From: Candidatus Bandiella woodruffii
Lineage (GTDB): Bacteria > Pseudomonadota > Alphaproteobacteria > Rickettsiales > Midichloriaceae
DNA: 64,000 nt
Assembly (NCBI RefSeq): GCF_034359465.1
Contig: NZ_CP110820.1
Coordinates: 310,001-374,000 of the forward strand
Reading direction: 5' to 3'
The notes beneath the pieces were generated by a model that made no database searches, was not told the DNA's origin, and saw only the letters and a program-made list of their open reading frames with translations. Shown here one piece after another: positions 9,418 through 17,456 of the stretch. Made by a program: the position numbers and the translations under genes. Position 1 is the stretch's first letter, and each line of letters opens with the position of its first letter.

Positions 9418-9678
9418 ATGAAAAAAGACAATAAAATAATGGACGATATTGCGAAACTTGCAGGTTCTACTTTTGCAGGAGCGGTAAATGCGAAAAATGA
9501 ATTGCTTGAGTATATTACTAAACAAGTTGAGACTTTATTAAAAAAAATGAAGTTTGTAACTCGTGAGGAATTTGAAGTCGTTAAAAAATTGGCAGAGGAT
9601 GCGAATATGAGGTTAAAAAACTTAGATAAAGCTAAAAATTCGTCTTCAAGAGCGGCAGCAAAAAAAAACTACAACTAA
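9418..9678 (+). CDS. UbiK family accessory factor (BMFP domain)
   Basis: An 86-residue protein of the YqiC/UbiK type: an N-terminal amphipathic helix, then VTREEFEVVKKLAEDANMRLKNLDK, the coiled-coil region typical of the family (usual core V.R.EFD....L...R..L..LE). UbiK helps ubiquinone biosynthesis in Proteobacteria; the role here is by homology. A lysine- and alanine-rich tail follows. Confidence 0.68.
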   Translation: MKKDNKIMDDIAKLAGSTFAGAVNAKNELLEYITKQVETLLKKMKFVTREEFEVVKKLAEDANMRLKNLDKAKNSSSRAAAKKNYN

Positions 9679-9755
9679 AAAGAAGCAAGAGACACCCCGC
9701 TAGCTTTAAAATACTTTGAGTATACTCTATGTCTTTTAATAGAGCATATGTGCTT

Positions 9756-10457
9756 TCATTTTTGAAAGAAGCTTAATGTATCATCATGAACCTGGTAAGA
9801 ATCAAGCTTATTTAAAAAACTCATCCCAAGTAAAGACACATCCAAACCCTCATCTATACTAACAGAAGCAGATACATCGTTGACTGTTATGTCTCCAACT
9901 TGTATGGAATCTAATTTTATGGGGGCACTCCATGTTGTACCATTGGCTGTTAATACTTTTTTTGTGTATGAGAGTGACTCCAAATTAATCCCCAATTTTT
10001 TGGCATCATTCCTTGTTAAAGCCACGTCTGTTGCACCTGTGTCAATCAAAAAGCTTATATCAACACCATTAACTTGCGCATTTGCAAAGAAATGTGCAGA
10101 TTGGTTGGCAACAAGCATTACAACCTTTCCATTTCCATCTTCGCTCTCTCCTTGAATTACAGTTCCGGGGATAAGATTGGCGTATACTTTGTTAAAAACA
10201 TTCTGCAGATCGGCTTTATATGTGTACCCCGTTAATAATGTCCCGATAATCAATGTCCAAACTGCGGCATAACTTAACACCTGCCCCAGAGGAATCCTTG
10301 AACTTATGATATTCATGCCAATTGTGCTAATGATTATGACAGCATATACAACATTCAGCAATCTATCGTTATCTAAACTGATGTGCCCCACCCGTTCTTT
10401 TAGTAAATATACCAACACTGCTGTAATCAAAGCGATAAAAAAGAATTTGTTTTTCAT
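9756..10457 (-). CDS. Membrane-anchored retropepsin-like aspartic protease (clan AA, TIGR02281 type)
   Basis: Four N-terminal hydrophobic segments (about residues 4-90) are followed by a soluble domain with the retropepsin motif FLIDTGATDVALT (catalytic Asp-Thr-Gly) and a C-terminal LLGMSFLNKLDSYQV that closes the fold. This arrangement is common in Alphaproteobacteria. Substrate unknown. I use the ATG at 10457; a TTG two codons earlier is the only alternative. 233 residues. Confidence 0.82.
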   Translation of the reverse strand: MKNKFFFIALITAVLVYLLKERVGHISLDNDRLLNVVYAVIIISTIGMNIISSRIPLGQVLSYAAVWTLIIGTLLTGYTYKADLQNVFNKVYANLIPGTVIQGESEDGNGKVVMLVANQSAHFFANAQVNGVDISFLIDTGATDVALTRNDAKKLGINLESLSYTKKVLTANGTTWSAPIKLDSIQVGDITVNDVSASVSIDEGLDVSLLGMSFLNKLDSYQVHDDTLSFFQK

Positions 10458-10619
10458 ATTCAAACTCTCGCTATACCTCTGTTTTGTTCGTTTTTACAGT
10501 GTATAATACTTTTAGATTTTTAGAAAGAGTTATTACTTCAAAAATTGGTGTCGTCATGTTTCGGAGTTTGCATCTTGTTGTGTACTTTTGTACGTTCCTC
10601 ATGCAAATGAAGTAATATA

Positions 10620-10648
10620 TTGACAATATTAACTATAGGTGGTTAAAT
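10620..10648 (+). promoter_or_regulatory. Predicted promoter of the dap operon
   Basis: A perfect TTGACA (10620-10625), a 17-base spacer and TTAAAT (10643-10648), 28 bases before the dapB ATG. Confidence 0.5.
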
Positions 10649-10676
10649 TCCGCCATAAACGTAAGTGTTTTTTAGT

Positions 10677-11405
10677 ATGAGAATTGCAATTATAGGTTAC
10701 GGCAAAATGGGTAAAATGGTTGAGCAAGAAGCCTTAAATGCGTCCATACCTGTGTCTAAAGTTATTGATAATCAGGACGTTTTGTTAGCAAGTAGCTTTG
10801 ACAAAGATGAGGTTGCCATAGAGTTTACAGAGCCATCTGTATGTATTGCCAATATAGAAATACTTGCTTCTAAAGGGGTGAACATTATATGTGGTACCAC
10901 AGGGTGGCACGCAGACGTTGGGAAAGTCAAAAAGATAGTTAACGAACATAATATAGGTTTCTTGTACGCCACCAATTTTGGAATTGGAGTGAACATTTTT
11001 TGGAGAATTATCAAAAATGCCGCGCAAATTATAGATAAATTCGAAGAGTATGACATTTTTGGGCATGAGATTCACCATAGCAGAAAAAAAGATTCCCCGT
11101 CTGGTACGGCTTTAACGACAGTCCAGATTTTACTTGATAACGTAAGAAGAAAGCGCCAGCTGATTACCCAAATGGTTGATAGAGAAATCAGCGAAGATGA
11201 GTTGCACTTTAGTTCCACAAGGGGTGGTTATGTGTTTGGTAAACACGAAGTGGTGTTTGATGGGCCGTCTGATACTATTAAAATCTCACACAATTCTAAA
11301 GGACGCTCTTCTTATGCTAAAGGAGCAATTAATTGTGCCAGGTGGATTGAGGGCAAACAAGGGTTTTTTGACATTAATGATTATATGGAGGGACTATTAA
11401 TATGA
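10677..11405 (+). CDS. dapB: 4-hydroxy-tetrahydrodipicolinate reductase
   Basis: Second committed enzyme of lysine/DAP synthesis, NAD(P)H-dependent. It shows the Rossmann GYGKMGKM at the N-terminus, CGTTGW, and the signature EIHHSRKKDSPSGTA with the catalytic His-His pair and Lys. I start at the ATG at 10677 (MRIAIIGYG) rather than a GTG four codons earlier. Its stop overlaps the dapA ATG (ATGA). First gene of a four-gene dap operon. Confidence 0.94.
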   Translation: MRIAIIGYGKMGKMVEQEALNASIPVSKVIDNQDVLLASSFDKDEVAIEFTEPSVCIANIEILASKGVNIICGTTGWHADVGKVKKIVNEHNIGFLYATNFGIGVNIFWRIIKNAAQIIDKFEEYDIFGHEIHHSRKKDSPSGTALTTVQILLDNVRRKRQLITQMVDREISEDELHFSSTRGGYVFGKHEVVFDGPSDTIKISHNSKGRSSYAKGAINCARWIEGKQGFFDINDYMEGLLI

Positions 11406-12283
11406 AATTTTCTGGATTATACACTGCTTTGGTTACACCATTTAATGGTAATAAAAGCATAGATTATATCGCTCTTGACAAGTTGTTTGCAGAACAAGTT
11501 GAAGCTAGGGTGGATGGGTTGGTGATTTTGGGTACAACTGGGGAAAGCCCAACAGTTGATGAGCGAGAAGGTGAGGAGATTGTAAAACGTGCGGTAAAGG
11601 CTTCCAATGGAAAGGTCAAAATTATTATGGGAACTGGCAGCAATGATACTAAGATTGCAGTACAAAAAAGCAAAAAAGCGCAGGATTTAGGCGCAGATGC
11701 AATTCTTTGTGTAAACCCATATTACAACAAACCAACGCAGGAAGGTTTGTATCAACATTTCATGAGTATCGCAGATGGTAGTGATATACCTATGATATTA
11801 TATAATATCAAGGGTAGGACTGCGGTTAACCTTGAGATAAAAACATTAATGAAACTTGCTCAACACGAAAGAATAGTTGGAATAAAAGAAGCCAGCGGTG
11901 ATCTTGTGCAGATCATGAATGTAATAAAAAGCGTTCCACAGAATTTTGCTGTTCTGTCTGGTGATGATGTGCTTACATACCCTATTATGTGCCTTGGTGG
12001 GCATGGTGTGGTGTCTGTTGCATCTAATGTATTGCCGATGGAGATGAAGAATATGGTGTGGGAAATATTCACGGGTAATTTTGATTCAGCTAAAAAACGT
12101 CATTACAAGCTATATAACTTAATGATTTCGCTTCTGTCATTATCAAGCAACCCTATTCCTATTAAGTCACTATTGGCATATCTTGGTAAGATACAAGAAG
12201 AATTTAGGTTACCACTTTGTAGTATGAGCGAAGAGGCACGTGAAGAACTGGTAAAACATTATGAGGAGTCCATCAGTGGCTGA
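11402..12283 (+). CDS. dapA: 4-hydroxy-tetrahydrodipicolinate synthase
   Basis: Condenses pyruvate with aspartate semialdehyde. TIM-barrel enzyme with LGTTGESPT near residues 41-49, the tyrosine segment ILYNIKGRTAVN (usual YNVPGR) and the Schiff-base lysine in GIKEASGD near residue 161. Complete at 293 residues. Start overlaps dapB; dapF begins before its end. Confidence 0.95.
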   Translation: MKFSGLYTALVTPFNGNKSIDYIALDKLFAEQVEARVDGLVILGTTGESPTVDEREGEEIVKRAVKASNGKVKIIMGTGSNDTKIAVQKSKKAQDLGADAILCVNPYYNKPTQEGLYQHFMSIADGSDIPMILYNIKGRTAVNLEIKTLMKLAQHERIVGIKEASGDLVQIMNVIKSVPQNFAVLSGDDVLTYPIMCLGGHGVVSVASNVLPMEMKNMVWEIFTGNFDSAKKRHYKLYNLMISLLSLSSNPIPIKSLLAYLGKIQEEFRLPLCSMSEEAREELVKHYEESISG

Positions 12284-13145
12284 TTTCTATAAATATCATG
12301 GACTGGGTAACGATTATTTGGTTATTGATCCCAGAAAAATTAGTTTTGGTTTAAATCTTCACGAAGAAAATATCAGGCTGATTTGCCATAGAAATTATGG
12401 AATTGGGTCTGATGGAATTCTGTATGGTCCAATACAATGTAAGGATGGGGAGATTGGGTTTAAAATATTTAACCCAGATGGCTCTGAAGCGGAAAAAAGC
12501 GGTAACGGGATTAGAATCTTTGCGCTTTACGTGCTTGACCAATTATATGTAAACCCCGAGGCTTTTGAAAAAGAGAGCCCATATTTTAACCTTCATACTA
12601 AGGGAGGTAAAGTATGTGTTCAACTAATAGATGCAAAAACCAATACGATTAAAGTCGATATGGGTAAATATTCATTTATCACTTTAGACGGACTTGAAGC
12701 AATCAATAAGGAGATTAAAATATTAGGCCAGAGTGAAATGATCAGTTGTGTTGATATTGGCAATCCCCATTGTGTAGTCATTAAAGAAAAGGCAACTGAA
12801 GAGTTGGCAAGGCAGTTGGGGCCAGTTTTAGAGAATCACGAACTTTTTCCAAATAGAACCAATGTACAAATTATGGAGATTCTGGATCAATCCAATATTA
12901 AGATAGAGATATGGGAAAGAGGCGCTGGTTACACACTAGCATCTGGTACAAGCAGTTCTGCATCCAGTTGTGTTGCACATAAACTTGGTTTTGTTGGGAG
13001 GAGTGTAACTGTCCACATGCCTGGCGGAAAAGTCAATGTTGAGATAGCGAAGGAAAACGTGTATCTAACTGGTGTGGCTACACGAGTCTTCAAAGGTGAT
13101 TTTGCAAAAGATTTAAAATACCAATTAATAAGTAACAAGAGTTAA
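12276..13145 (+). CDS. dapF: Diaminopimelate epimerase-like protein lacking both catalytic cysteines
   Basis: DapF converts LL- to meso-diaminopimelate by a two-base mechanism using two cysteines. This 289-residue protein has the family frame from start (YKYHGLGNDYLV) to end, but the first active-site motif reads EKSGNGIR with Ser75 in place of Cys, and the second reads ERGAGYTLASGTSS with Ser223 in place of Cys (usual ACGTG). Both are seen directly in the DNA (AGC at 12498, TCT at 12942). The start is a GTG at 12276, preceded by GAGGAG at 12263-12268, inside the end of dapA. Fold and operon place it in DAP synthesis; whether it is an active epimerase is open. Confidence 0.82.
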   Translation: MADFYKYHGLGNDYLVIDPRKISFGLNLHEENIRLICHRNYGIGSDGILYGPIQCKDGEIGFKIFNPDGSEAEKSGNGIRIFALYVLDQLYVNPEAFEKESPYFNLHTKGGKVCVQLIDAKTNTIKVDMGKYSFITLDGLEAINKEIKILGQSEMISCVDIGNPHCVVIKEKATEELARQLGPVLENHELFPNRTNVQIMEILDQSNIKIEIWERGAGYTLASGTSSSASSCVAHKLGFVGRSVTVHMPGGKVNVEIAKENVYLTGVATRVFKGDFAKDLKYQLISNKS

Positions 13146-13146
13146 T

Positions 13147-14319
13147 ATGAAAATAATTTATTCAGATTTAATTAATGACACGCCAAAGTATGCATTTGCT
13201 GAAATAGATAAAAAAGCACAGGAGTTAAAAGCAAAAGGGATAGAGGTAATAGATTTTGGTGTGGGGGACCCGAAAAGTCCAACCCCAGATTTGGTAATTG
13301 ATAACTTGTCCAGGTTTGCAAAGGATAGGGCAACATCTGGATATCCTAGTTATATCGGGGATATTTCATACCGTAAGGCATGCGCTGAATATATAAAGAG
13401 GGAATATAACGTTGCACTCAATCCAGAAACCGAGATATCATCAACAATTGGTTCAAAGGAAGCAATTTTTAATTTTCCAATAGGTTTTGTTAATCCAGGA
13501 GATTTTGTTATATGCCCAACACCCGGATATCCAGTGTATAAATCAGGCACTAGATTTAGAGGGGGGGAGGCGTATTTTACACCGCTTCTTGAAAAGAACA
13601 AATTCTTAATAGACTTCTCATCAATTCCAGATGAAGTGGCGCGTAAGGCTAAGATTATTTGGACGAATTATCCCAATTCCCCAACAGGAGTTACGGCACC
13701 CAGAGAGTGGTTGCAGGATTTAGTCGCATGGGCAGAGGAGTATAATGTGATAATAGCTGCAGATGAGGGATGTTACAATGACATATATTTTGAGAAAAAG
13801 CCTATTAGTATCCTGGAGATTCAAAAAGAGGGGGTGATCACATTTTACTCACTTTCAAAACGTAGTAATATGACTGGGTATAGAATTGGTTTTGTTGCTG
13901 GTGATGAGAGAATTGTCTCTGGTTTCAAAAAGGTGAAAACAAACATTGATTCTGGAACTCCAACATTCATTCAGGATGTTGCGGTATTAGCCCTTAAAGA
14001 TGAAAGTGTAGTTTCTGAAATGATCGCTCAATACAAGCAAAAGCGTGATATTATGATGGACGTCTTAACTTCGAGAGGTTTGGAGAAACCAATTGGTGAT
14101 TCTACTTTTTATCTGTGGCAGAAAACGCCAAAAGGTATGAATAGTTTGGAGTTTGCCAATAGTTTGGCCGATCTTGGGATTATTGTAACCCCTGATCAGC
14201 TGATTTCTGACGAAGTTGGTGGAATAAATCCTGGTGAGAATTTTGTTAGATTTGCATTGGTTCCAACAATCGAAGAAGTTGTTGAAGCTGCAAAAAGAAT
14301 AAGGGGCAATAAATTTTAA
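13147..14319 (+). CDS. Class I/II aminotransferase of the DAP pathway (LL-DAP or N-succinyl-DAP aminotransferase type)
   Basis: PLP-dependent fold type I aminotransferase of 390 residues with IDFGVGDPKSPTP at the N-terminus, NYPNSPTGVTA, the Asp of AADEGCYNDI and the PLP lysine in SLSKRSNMTGYRIGF. It begins one base after the dapF stop. Because dapB, dapA and a dapF homologue precede it and no dapD or dapE is seen here, the one-step LL-DAP aminotransferase (DapL) route is the simplest reading; the SLSKRSNMTG motif is also found in the DapC (succinyl) type, so the exact substrate is not settled. Confidence 0.75.
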   Translation: MKIIYSDLINDTPKYAFAEIDKKAQELKAKGIEVIDFGVGDPKSPTPDLVIDNLSRFAKDRATSGYPSYIGDISYRKACAEYIKREYNVALNPETEISSTIGSKEAIFNFPIGFVNPGDFVICPTPGYPVYKSGTRFRGGEAYFTPLLEKNKFLIDFSSIPDEVARKAKIIWTNYPNSPTGVTAPREWLQDLVAWAEEYNVIIAADEGCYNDIYFEKKPISILEIQKEGVITFYSLSKRSNMTGYRIGFVAGDERIVSGFKKVKTNIDSGTPTFIQDVAVLALKDESVVSEMIAQYKQKRDIMMDVLTSRGLEKPIGDSTFYLWQKTPKGMNSLEFANSLADLGIIVTPDQLISDEVGGINPGENFVRFALVPTIEEVVEAAKRIRGNKF

Positions 14320-14527
14320 GCTCGTGACTACAATCTTTGGAAAGAAGCTGGTAAATTTATAGATGACAGGGAACTTCAAAAAGAACTAGAAACGTATAAA
14401 AATACGTTAGGAAATGCTAATCCCAACATATTTTGAGACCAATTTCTAAAGTTAGCAGAGTTATACTTCCAGAACTTTGTCAATGTGGGTACTATAAGAA
14501 AAAATATAGATATCTTTTTTCTTACTT
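14320..14527 (+). other. Coding-like remnant between the dap operon and the GTA fragment
   Basis: Directly after the dapL-like stop the same frame stays open for 38 codons (14320-14436, beginning ARDYNLWKEAGKF) without a start codon. A second open stretch in another frame (LKLAELYFQNFVNVG, ending near 14540) overlaps the next gene start. Both look like protein tails, possibly of decayed phage/GTA genes, but I recognise neither. Confidence 0.3.
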
Positions 14528-14746
14528 ATGTCCTCAATGATTTTTAATGGCATTGGCTCTCTTATTAAACATGGGTTATCTGGTGGTGATTTTGGCTCAG
14601 GTATTGGAAAAATAGCCAGTACGTTTTTGAGGCAAAGTCTTGATAGATATCTGTGGAGTAACAGCTATTACGCAAGTTATGATGGGAAAAGGTTGGAGCA
14701 AATAAATGTGCAAACCGTTAAGTATGGTAAGGATATCCCAATAATT
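14528..14746 (+). pseudogene. GTA/phage tail 'megatron' (gp15-type) protein, N-terminal stump
   Basis: About 73 codons ending at an IS6-type insertion. The N-terminus is glycine-rich with FGSGIGKIASTFLRQSLD and then LEQINVQTVKYGKDIPIIG, which matches the N-terminus of the gene-transfer-agent baseplate protein (typical pattern LxDLxVQTSxYGxxIPxxYG). The rest is removed. A later part of the same protein family lies at 36380-36939 on the other strand. Confidence 0.6.
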
Positions 14747-15578
14747 GGCTCTGTCGCATCTGTAATATGATGCAAAAACTTTCAAATTATTTGTATATTT
14801 TTCCATTAAGCAGTTAGTGAAAGAAATTTATCAAAGTCAGAATTATAATTGTCATTGTCAGCAAGTTGTCCTTTTTTAATCATGTGCAAGAGCTCTATTC
14901 CTGCAATAGTCCTGGCGGCACTTCTAAAGGATTTGAAACCAAGCATCGGTCTAGTTCGTTTCTTTACAAATCTGTGATCGCCTTCTATCCTATTGTTTAG
15001 ATATTTGTTATGCCTAATTTCTATTTGGTCTTCTTTAGATAATGGCTTATTGATCGAATTCAAAGCAGAAGTATTAGAGCCACTTTTATCTATATTAACC
15101 TTTATAGGCTGGCCACTAGATTTAATTGCTTTCCTGAAAAACGCTTTAGCTGCCCTTTTATCTCTTTTTGCTCTTAGCATAAAATCTATGGTATCCCCGT
15201 ATTTATCAACTGCTCTATACAAATAGACCCATTTACCTTTAACCTTGATATATGTCTCGTCCATTCTCCAGCTGCCGTTGACTGGCTTTTTTCTTTTTCT
15301 GAATCTTCCTTCAAGTATTGGCATAAACTTTACTACCCATCTTTGTAGAGTGGCGTGATCTATGTTGAGTCCTCTCAACCCGCCTATCTCTTCTATCTCT
15401 CTGTAACTTAAAGAATATCTTCCTTTCATATACAGCGATACCATAATGATTTCTGCGCCATATTCATGGTTCTTAAAATACTTCATTAATTTTGGGTCTA
15501 CTTTAAACATTATTACCAGCAACTATTTCTTTCAGAATATCAAAAATTCTTATGTGTTTCAACAGATGCGACAGAACC
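14747..15578 (-). mobile_element. IS6-type element, copy 1 (complete, 832 bp)
   Basis: Ends are 17-bp inverted repeats GGYTCTGTCGCATCTGT (left end with C, right end with T). It carries one DDE transposase. Left flank is the GTA gene stump and right flank is the interior of an IS1-type element, with no matching 8-bp direct repeat, so the flanks have been rearranged. The same element recurs at 31255, 34995, 36940, 40705, 57489, 57596, 57686 and 63589. Confidence 0.93.
14806..15510 (-). CDS. IS6 family transposase (copy 1)
   Basis: 234 residues from the ATG of MFKVDPKL. An N-terminal helix-turn-helix (SYREIEEIGGLRGLNIDHATLQRW) precedes the DDE core: WRMDETYIKVKGKWVYLYRAVD (first Asp), NIDKSGSNTSA (second Asp) and the Glu in NRIEGDHRFVKKR. 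These are the marks of IS6/IS26-type enzymes. Copies at 35063, 37008, 40764 and 57745 encode the same protein. Confidence 0.93.
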   Translation of the reverse strand: MFKVDPKLMKYFKNHEYGAEIIMVSLYMKGRYSLSYREIEEIGGLRGLNIDHATLQRWVVKFMPILEGRFRKRKKPVNGSWRMDETYIKVKGKWVYLYRAVDKYGDTIDFMLRAKRDKRAAKAFFRKAIKSSGQPIKVNIDKSGSNTSALNSINKPLSKEDQIEIRHNKYLNNRIEGDHRFVKKRTRPMLGFKSFRSAARTIAGIELLHMIKKGQLADNDNYNSDFDKFLSLTA

Positions 15579-16082
15579 TGATTTTCCACAATTTTCTAAA
15601 GGTTGTAACGTTACGCTTACCAACCACCCAGGCAACAACTCTCTTGAGCTCCCTACTATAGGCTTTCCATATCCATAATTTGTTTTTTTGAATCTACAAA
15701 ATGCCACATCTCATCTATTTCAACTTCTCTCAATTCTTCCGGCACTGTTGGTCTTGGTATCTTTTTAGCATACAGTATTATCCACTTATATACGCTAGTA
15801 TGAGCTACTTTAAATAATTTCCCTAGCCATCTAAAGCTACTTTTTCCCATGCTGTACAATAACACTGCCAGAGCCTTCATCTCTGGCGAACAGCCTCTTA
15901 ATTTAGTGTTTGTAAAATTACATCCACACTCTTTGCATTTATACCTTTGCATACCCCTAATATTACCATTCTTAACGTATTTACTGCTACTGCATTTTTT
16001 ACACTCTGTATTCATATTTCTATTTTCTTTGTTGCTCGCTATATTCATTTTAGCATCTTATCTATCTTATGGCAACACTCCC
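15579..16082 (-). mobile_element. IS1-type element, copy 1 (truncated, 3' part replaced by IS6 copy 1)
   Basis: The outer end CCC at 16080-16082 matches the element's terminus GGGAGTGTTGCCATAAG. The zinc-ribbon/HTH ORF is present (15656-16048), but the DNA coding for the second half of the transposase is missing beyond 15579, where the IS6-type copy abuts. It lies just after the xerC stop. Confidence 0.9.
15656..16048 (-). CDS. IS1 family transposase, first ORF (copy 1)
   Basis: 130 residues: two CxxC pairs (CKKCSSSKYVKNG, CKECGCNF) forming the InsA-type zinc ribbon, then a helix-turn-helix and the start of the DDE domain (EEVEIDEMWHF-like REVEIDEMWHFVDSKK). It stops just after a run of seven A. 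The continuation in the other frame is cut by the IS6 copy. Confidence 0.85.
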   Translation of the reverse strand: MNIASNKENRNMNTECKKCSSSKYVKNGNIRGMQRYKCKECGCNFTNTKLRGCSPEMKALAVLLYSMGKSSFRWLGKLFKVAHTSVYKWIILYAKKIPRPTVPEELREVEIDEMWHFVDSKKQIMDMESL

Positions 16083-16091
16083 ACTTTTTTC

Positions 16092-17036
16092 TTAGTTTTT
16101 TTGCACTTTTCTAGGGTGAAAAGCAACAAAGCTCTTCATAAGTTGGTTGGTGTCAATTTTTGTATATCTTTGAGTGGTGGACAAGTTCCTGTGTCCCAAT
16201 AGTTCTTGAATGGTTCTTAAGTCACCATCAGAATTTGCAAGCAAATGTGTTGCGAAACTATGCCTCAGAGAATGTGGAGAGGTATGATCTGGCAAATACA
16301 ATTTTGCCTTCAATTTTCGTATGGTCTTCCTAAAAACATCCGCATTCAACTTTTCCCCCTTCTCACCCCAAAACATATAGCTATTCCATTCCAAGTTATA
16401 CGGACAGCTGGACATATATTGCATGATCTGTTTTTTTATCACTGGCAGTAATGGTAATTCCCTCTCTTTATTCCCTTTGCCCAGAACTATGACTTTATCA
16501 AACTGGTCTTTAAAATCACTAACTTTAAGGTTTAATGCCTCACTTATCCTTAATCCACATCCATAAAGCAAATAAGTAACAGCTTTATCCCTTTGTCCTA
16601 CCCATTTAACTTTGCTTATACTATCTATGACATCCAGGATTTCAACAGCAGATTTTACAGATAATGCTCTTGGCAAAGGCTTGTGTAATTTTGCAATTTT
16701 TAGACGGTTGATCCCATGGTTGTCTATACCATATTCATTCTTTATAAACTTATAAAAGTTTTTTAAGGAAGATAGAGTTCTATTATTAGAAACGCACGCT
16801 ATTTCATTTTTTTTTCTGTATGCAAGAAAGGACCTGAAATCATAAATCTCTAATTCACCCAATAATTTAAGCGTTACAGTCTCTTCGTAATGCTTAAAAA
16901 TAAAGTCTAAAAAATAATATATATCCGTAATATACGCATTTGTCGTATTTTTAGAATATTTGAGATTCACATCAATATAGGTGACCCAATTTTTTAAACA
17001 ATCTTGTAATATTTTATCAATTCTTATGCTTTGCAT
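16092..17036 (-). CDS. xerC: Tyrosine recombinase XerC
   Basis: Site-specific recombinase that resolves chromosome dimers at dif. 314 residues: N-terminal SAM-like core-binding domain (about 1-100), C-terminal catalytic domain with Arg in GCGLRISEALNL, Lys in LGKGNKERELPL, HxxR in SPHSLRHSFATHLL, His in LGHRNLSTTQ and Tyr in RYTKID. The ending FHPR resembles XerC rather than XerD, which is an inference. An IS1-type element ends ten bases from its stop codon, so the gene is intact but has lost its original downstream context. Confidence 0.86.
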   Translation of the reverse strand: MQSIRIDKILQDCLKNWVTYIDVNLKYSKNTTNAYITDIYYFLDFIFKHYEETVTLKLLGELEIYDFRSFLAYRKKNEIACVSNNRTLSSLKNFYKFIKNEYGIDNHGINRLKIAKLHKPLPRALSVKSAVEILDVIDSISKVKWVGQRDKAVTYLLYGCGLRISEALNLKVSDFKDQFDKVIVLGKGNKERELPLLPVIKKQIMQYMSSCPYNLEWNSYMFWGEKGEKLNADVFRKTIRKLKAKLYLPDHTSPHSLRHSFATHLLANSDGDLRTIQELLGHRNLSTTQRYTKIDTNQLMKSFVAFHPRKVQKN

Positions 17037-17219
17037 TCCTAATTTTTTTGCATATATGTATTTTCAAAATCAACCACTCAAATATATAGAACTTACACCA
17101 ACCAAGTTGTCAATATGAGTTGTGATTTTTAAAACCAAATTTAAGATAAAGTACGCTTTTCATACTCTTTACTTTTTTAAGCTTATCTTGACTTGAGGTA
17201 TGCACTATTCTAGGCGTTT

Positions 17220-17307
17220 TATTTACAAGTTTTGCTCAGATCAGTGACCAATATTATATCATCATTGGCATAGATATTGCAAAATATAAATTTGATGTCG
17301 TAACAAT
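17220..17307 (+). pseudogene. IS110-type transposase, N-terminal remnant
   Basis: A frame reading YYIIIGIDIAKYKFDVVTM matches the N-terminus of IS110 family transposases (pattern IGIDIAKxKFDV with the first catalytic Asp). It is lost after about 25 codons where a palindromic repeat begins. No start codon or further parts were found. Confidence 0.5.
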
Positions 17308-17311
17308 GGGT

Positions 17312-17428
17312 TATACTCCGCCAACTTTAAAAATTGGCCTTGTAGTATCGTATAACGTCTGAGTACTACTTGTGCGCTCCTAATGCTCATCGCTCGTATT
17401 TCTAACTCTTTTTAAGTTGGCGGAGTAT
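17312..17428. repeat. Palindromic intergenic repeat, copy 1
   Basis: Inverted arms 17312-17333 and 17409-17428 share the core GTTGGCGGAGTAT (second arm) and its complement, around a loop of about 75 bases. A diverged copy lies at 40195-40325, where the arm reads AAAGTTAGCGGAGTATA and the loop shares a GCGCTCCTAATG/ACGCTCCTTATG-like segment. The region 17037-17456 otherwise holds only the IS110 remnant. Confidence 0.55.
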
Positions 17429-17456
17429 GCAAACAAGGTTTTATCGCAGTTGCTTA

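Noticed and set aside
14993-15226. 77-residue frame opposite the IS6 transposase, repeated in every copy
   Set aside because: It is the complement of conserved transposase codons and appears only because the IS copies are identical; no ribosome site or independent conservation.
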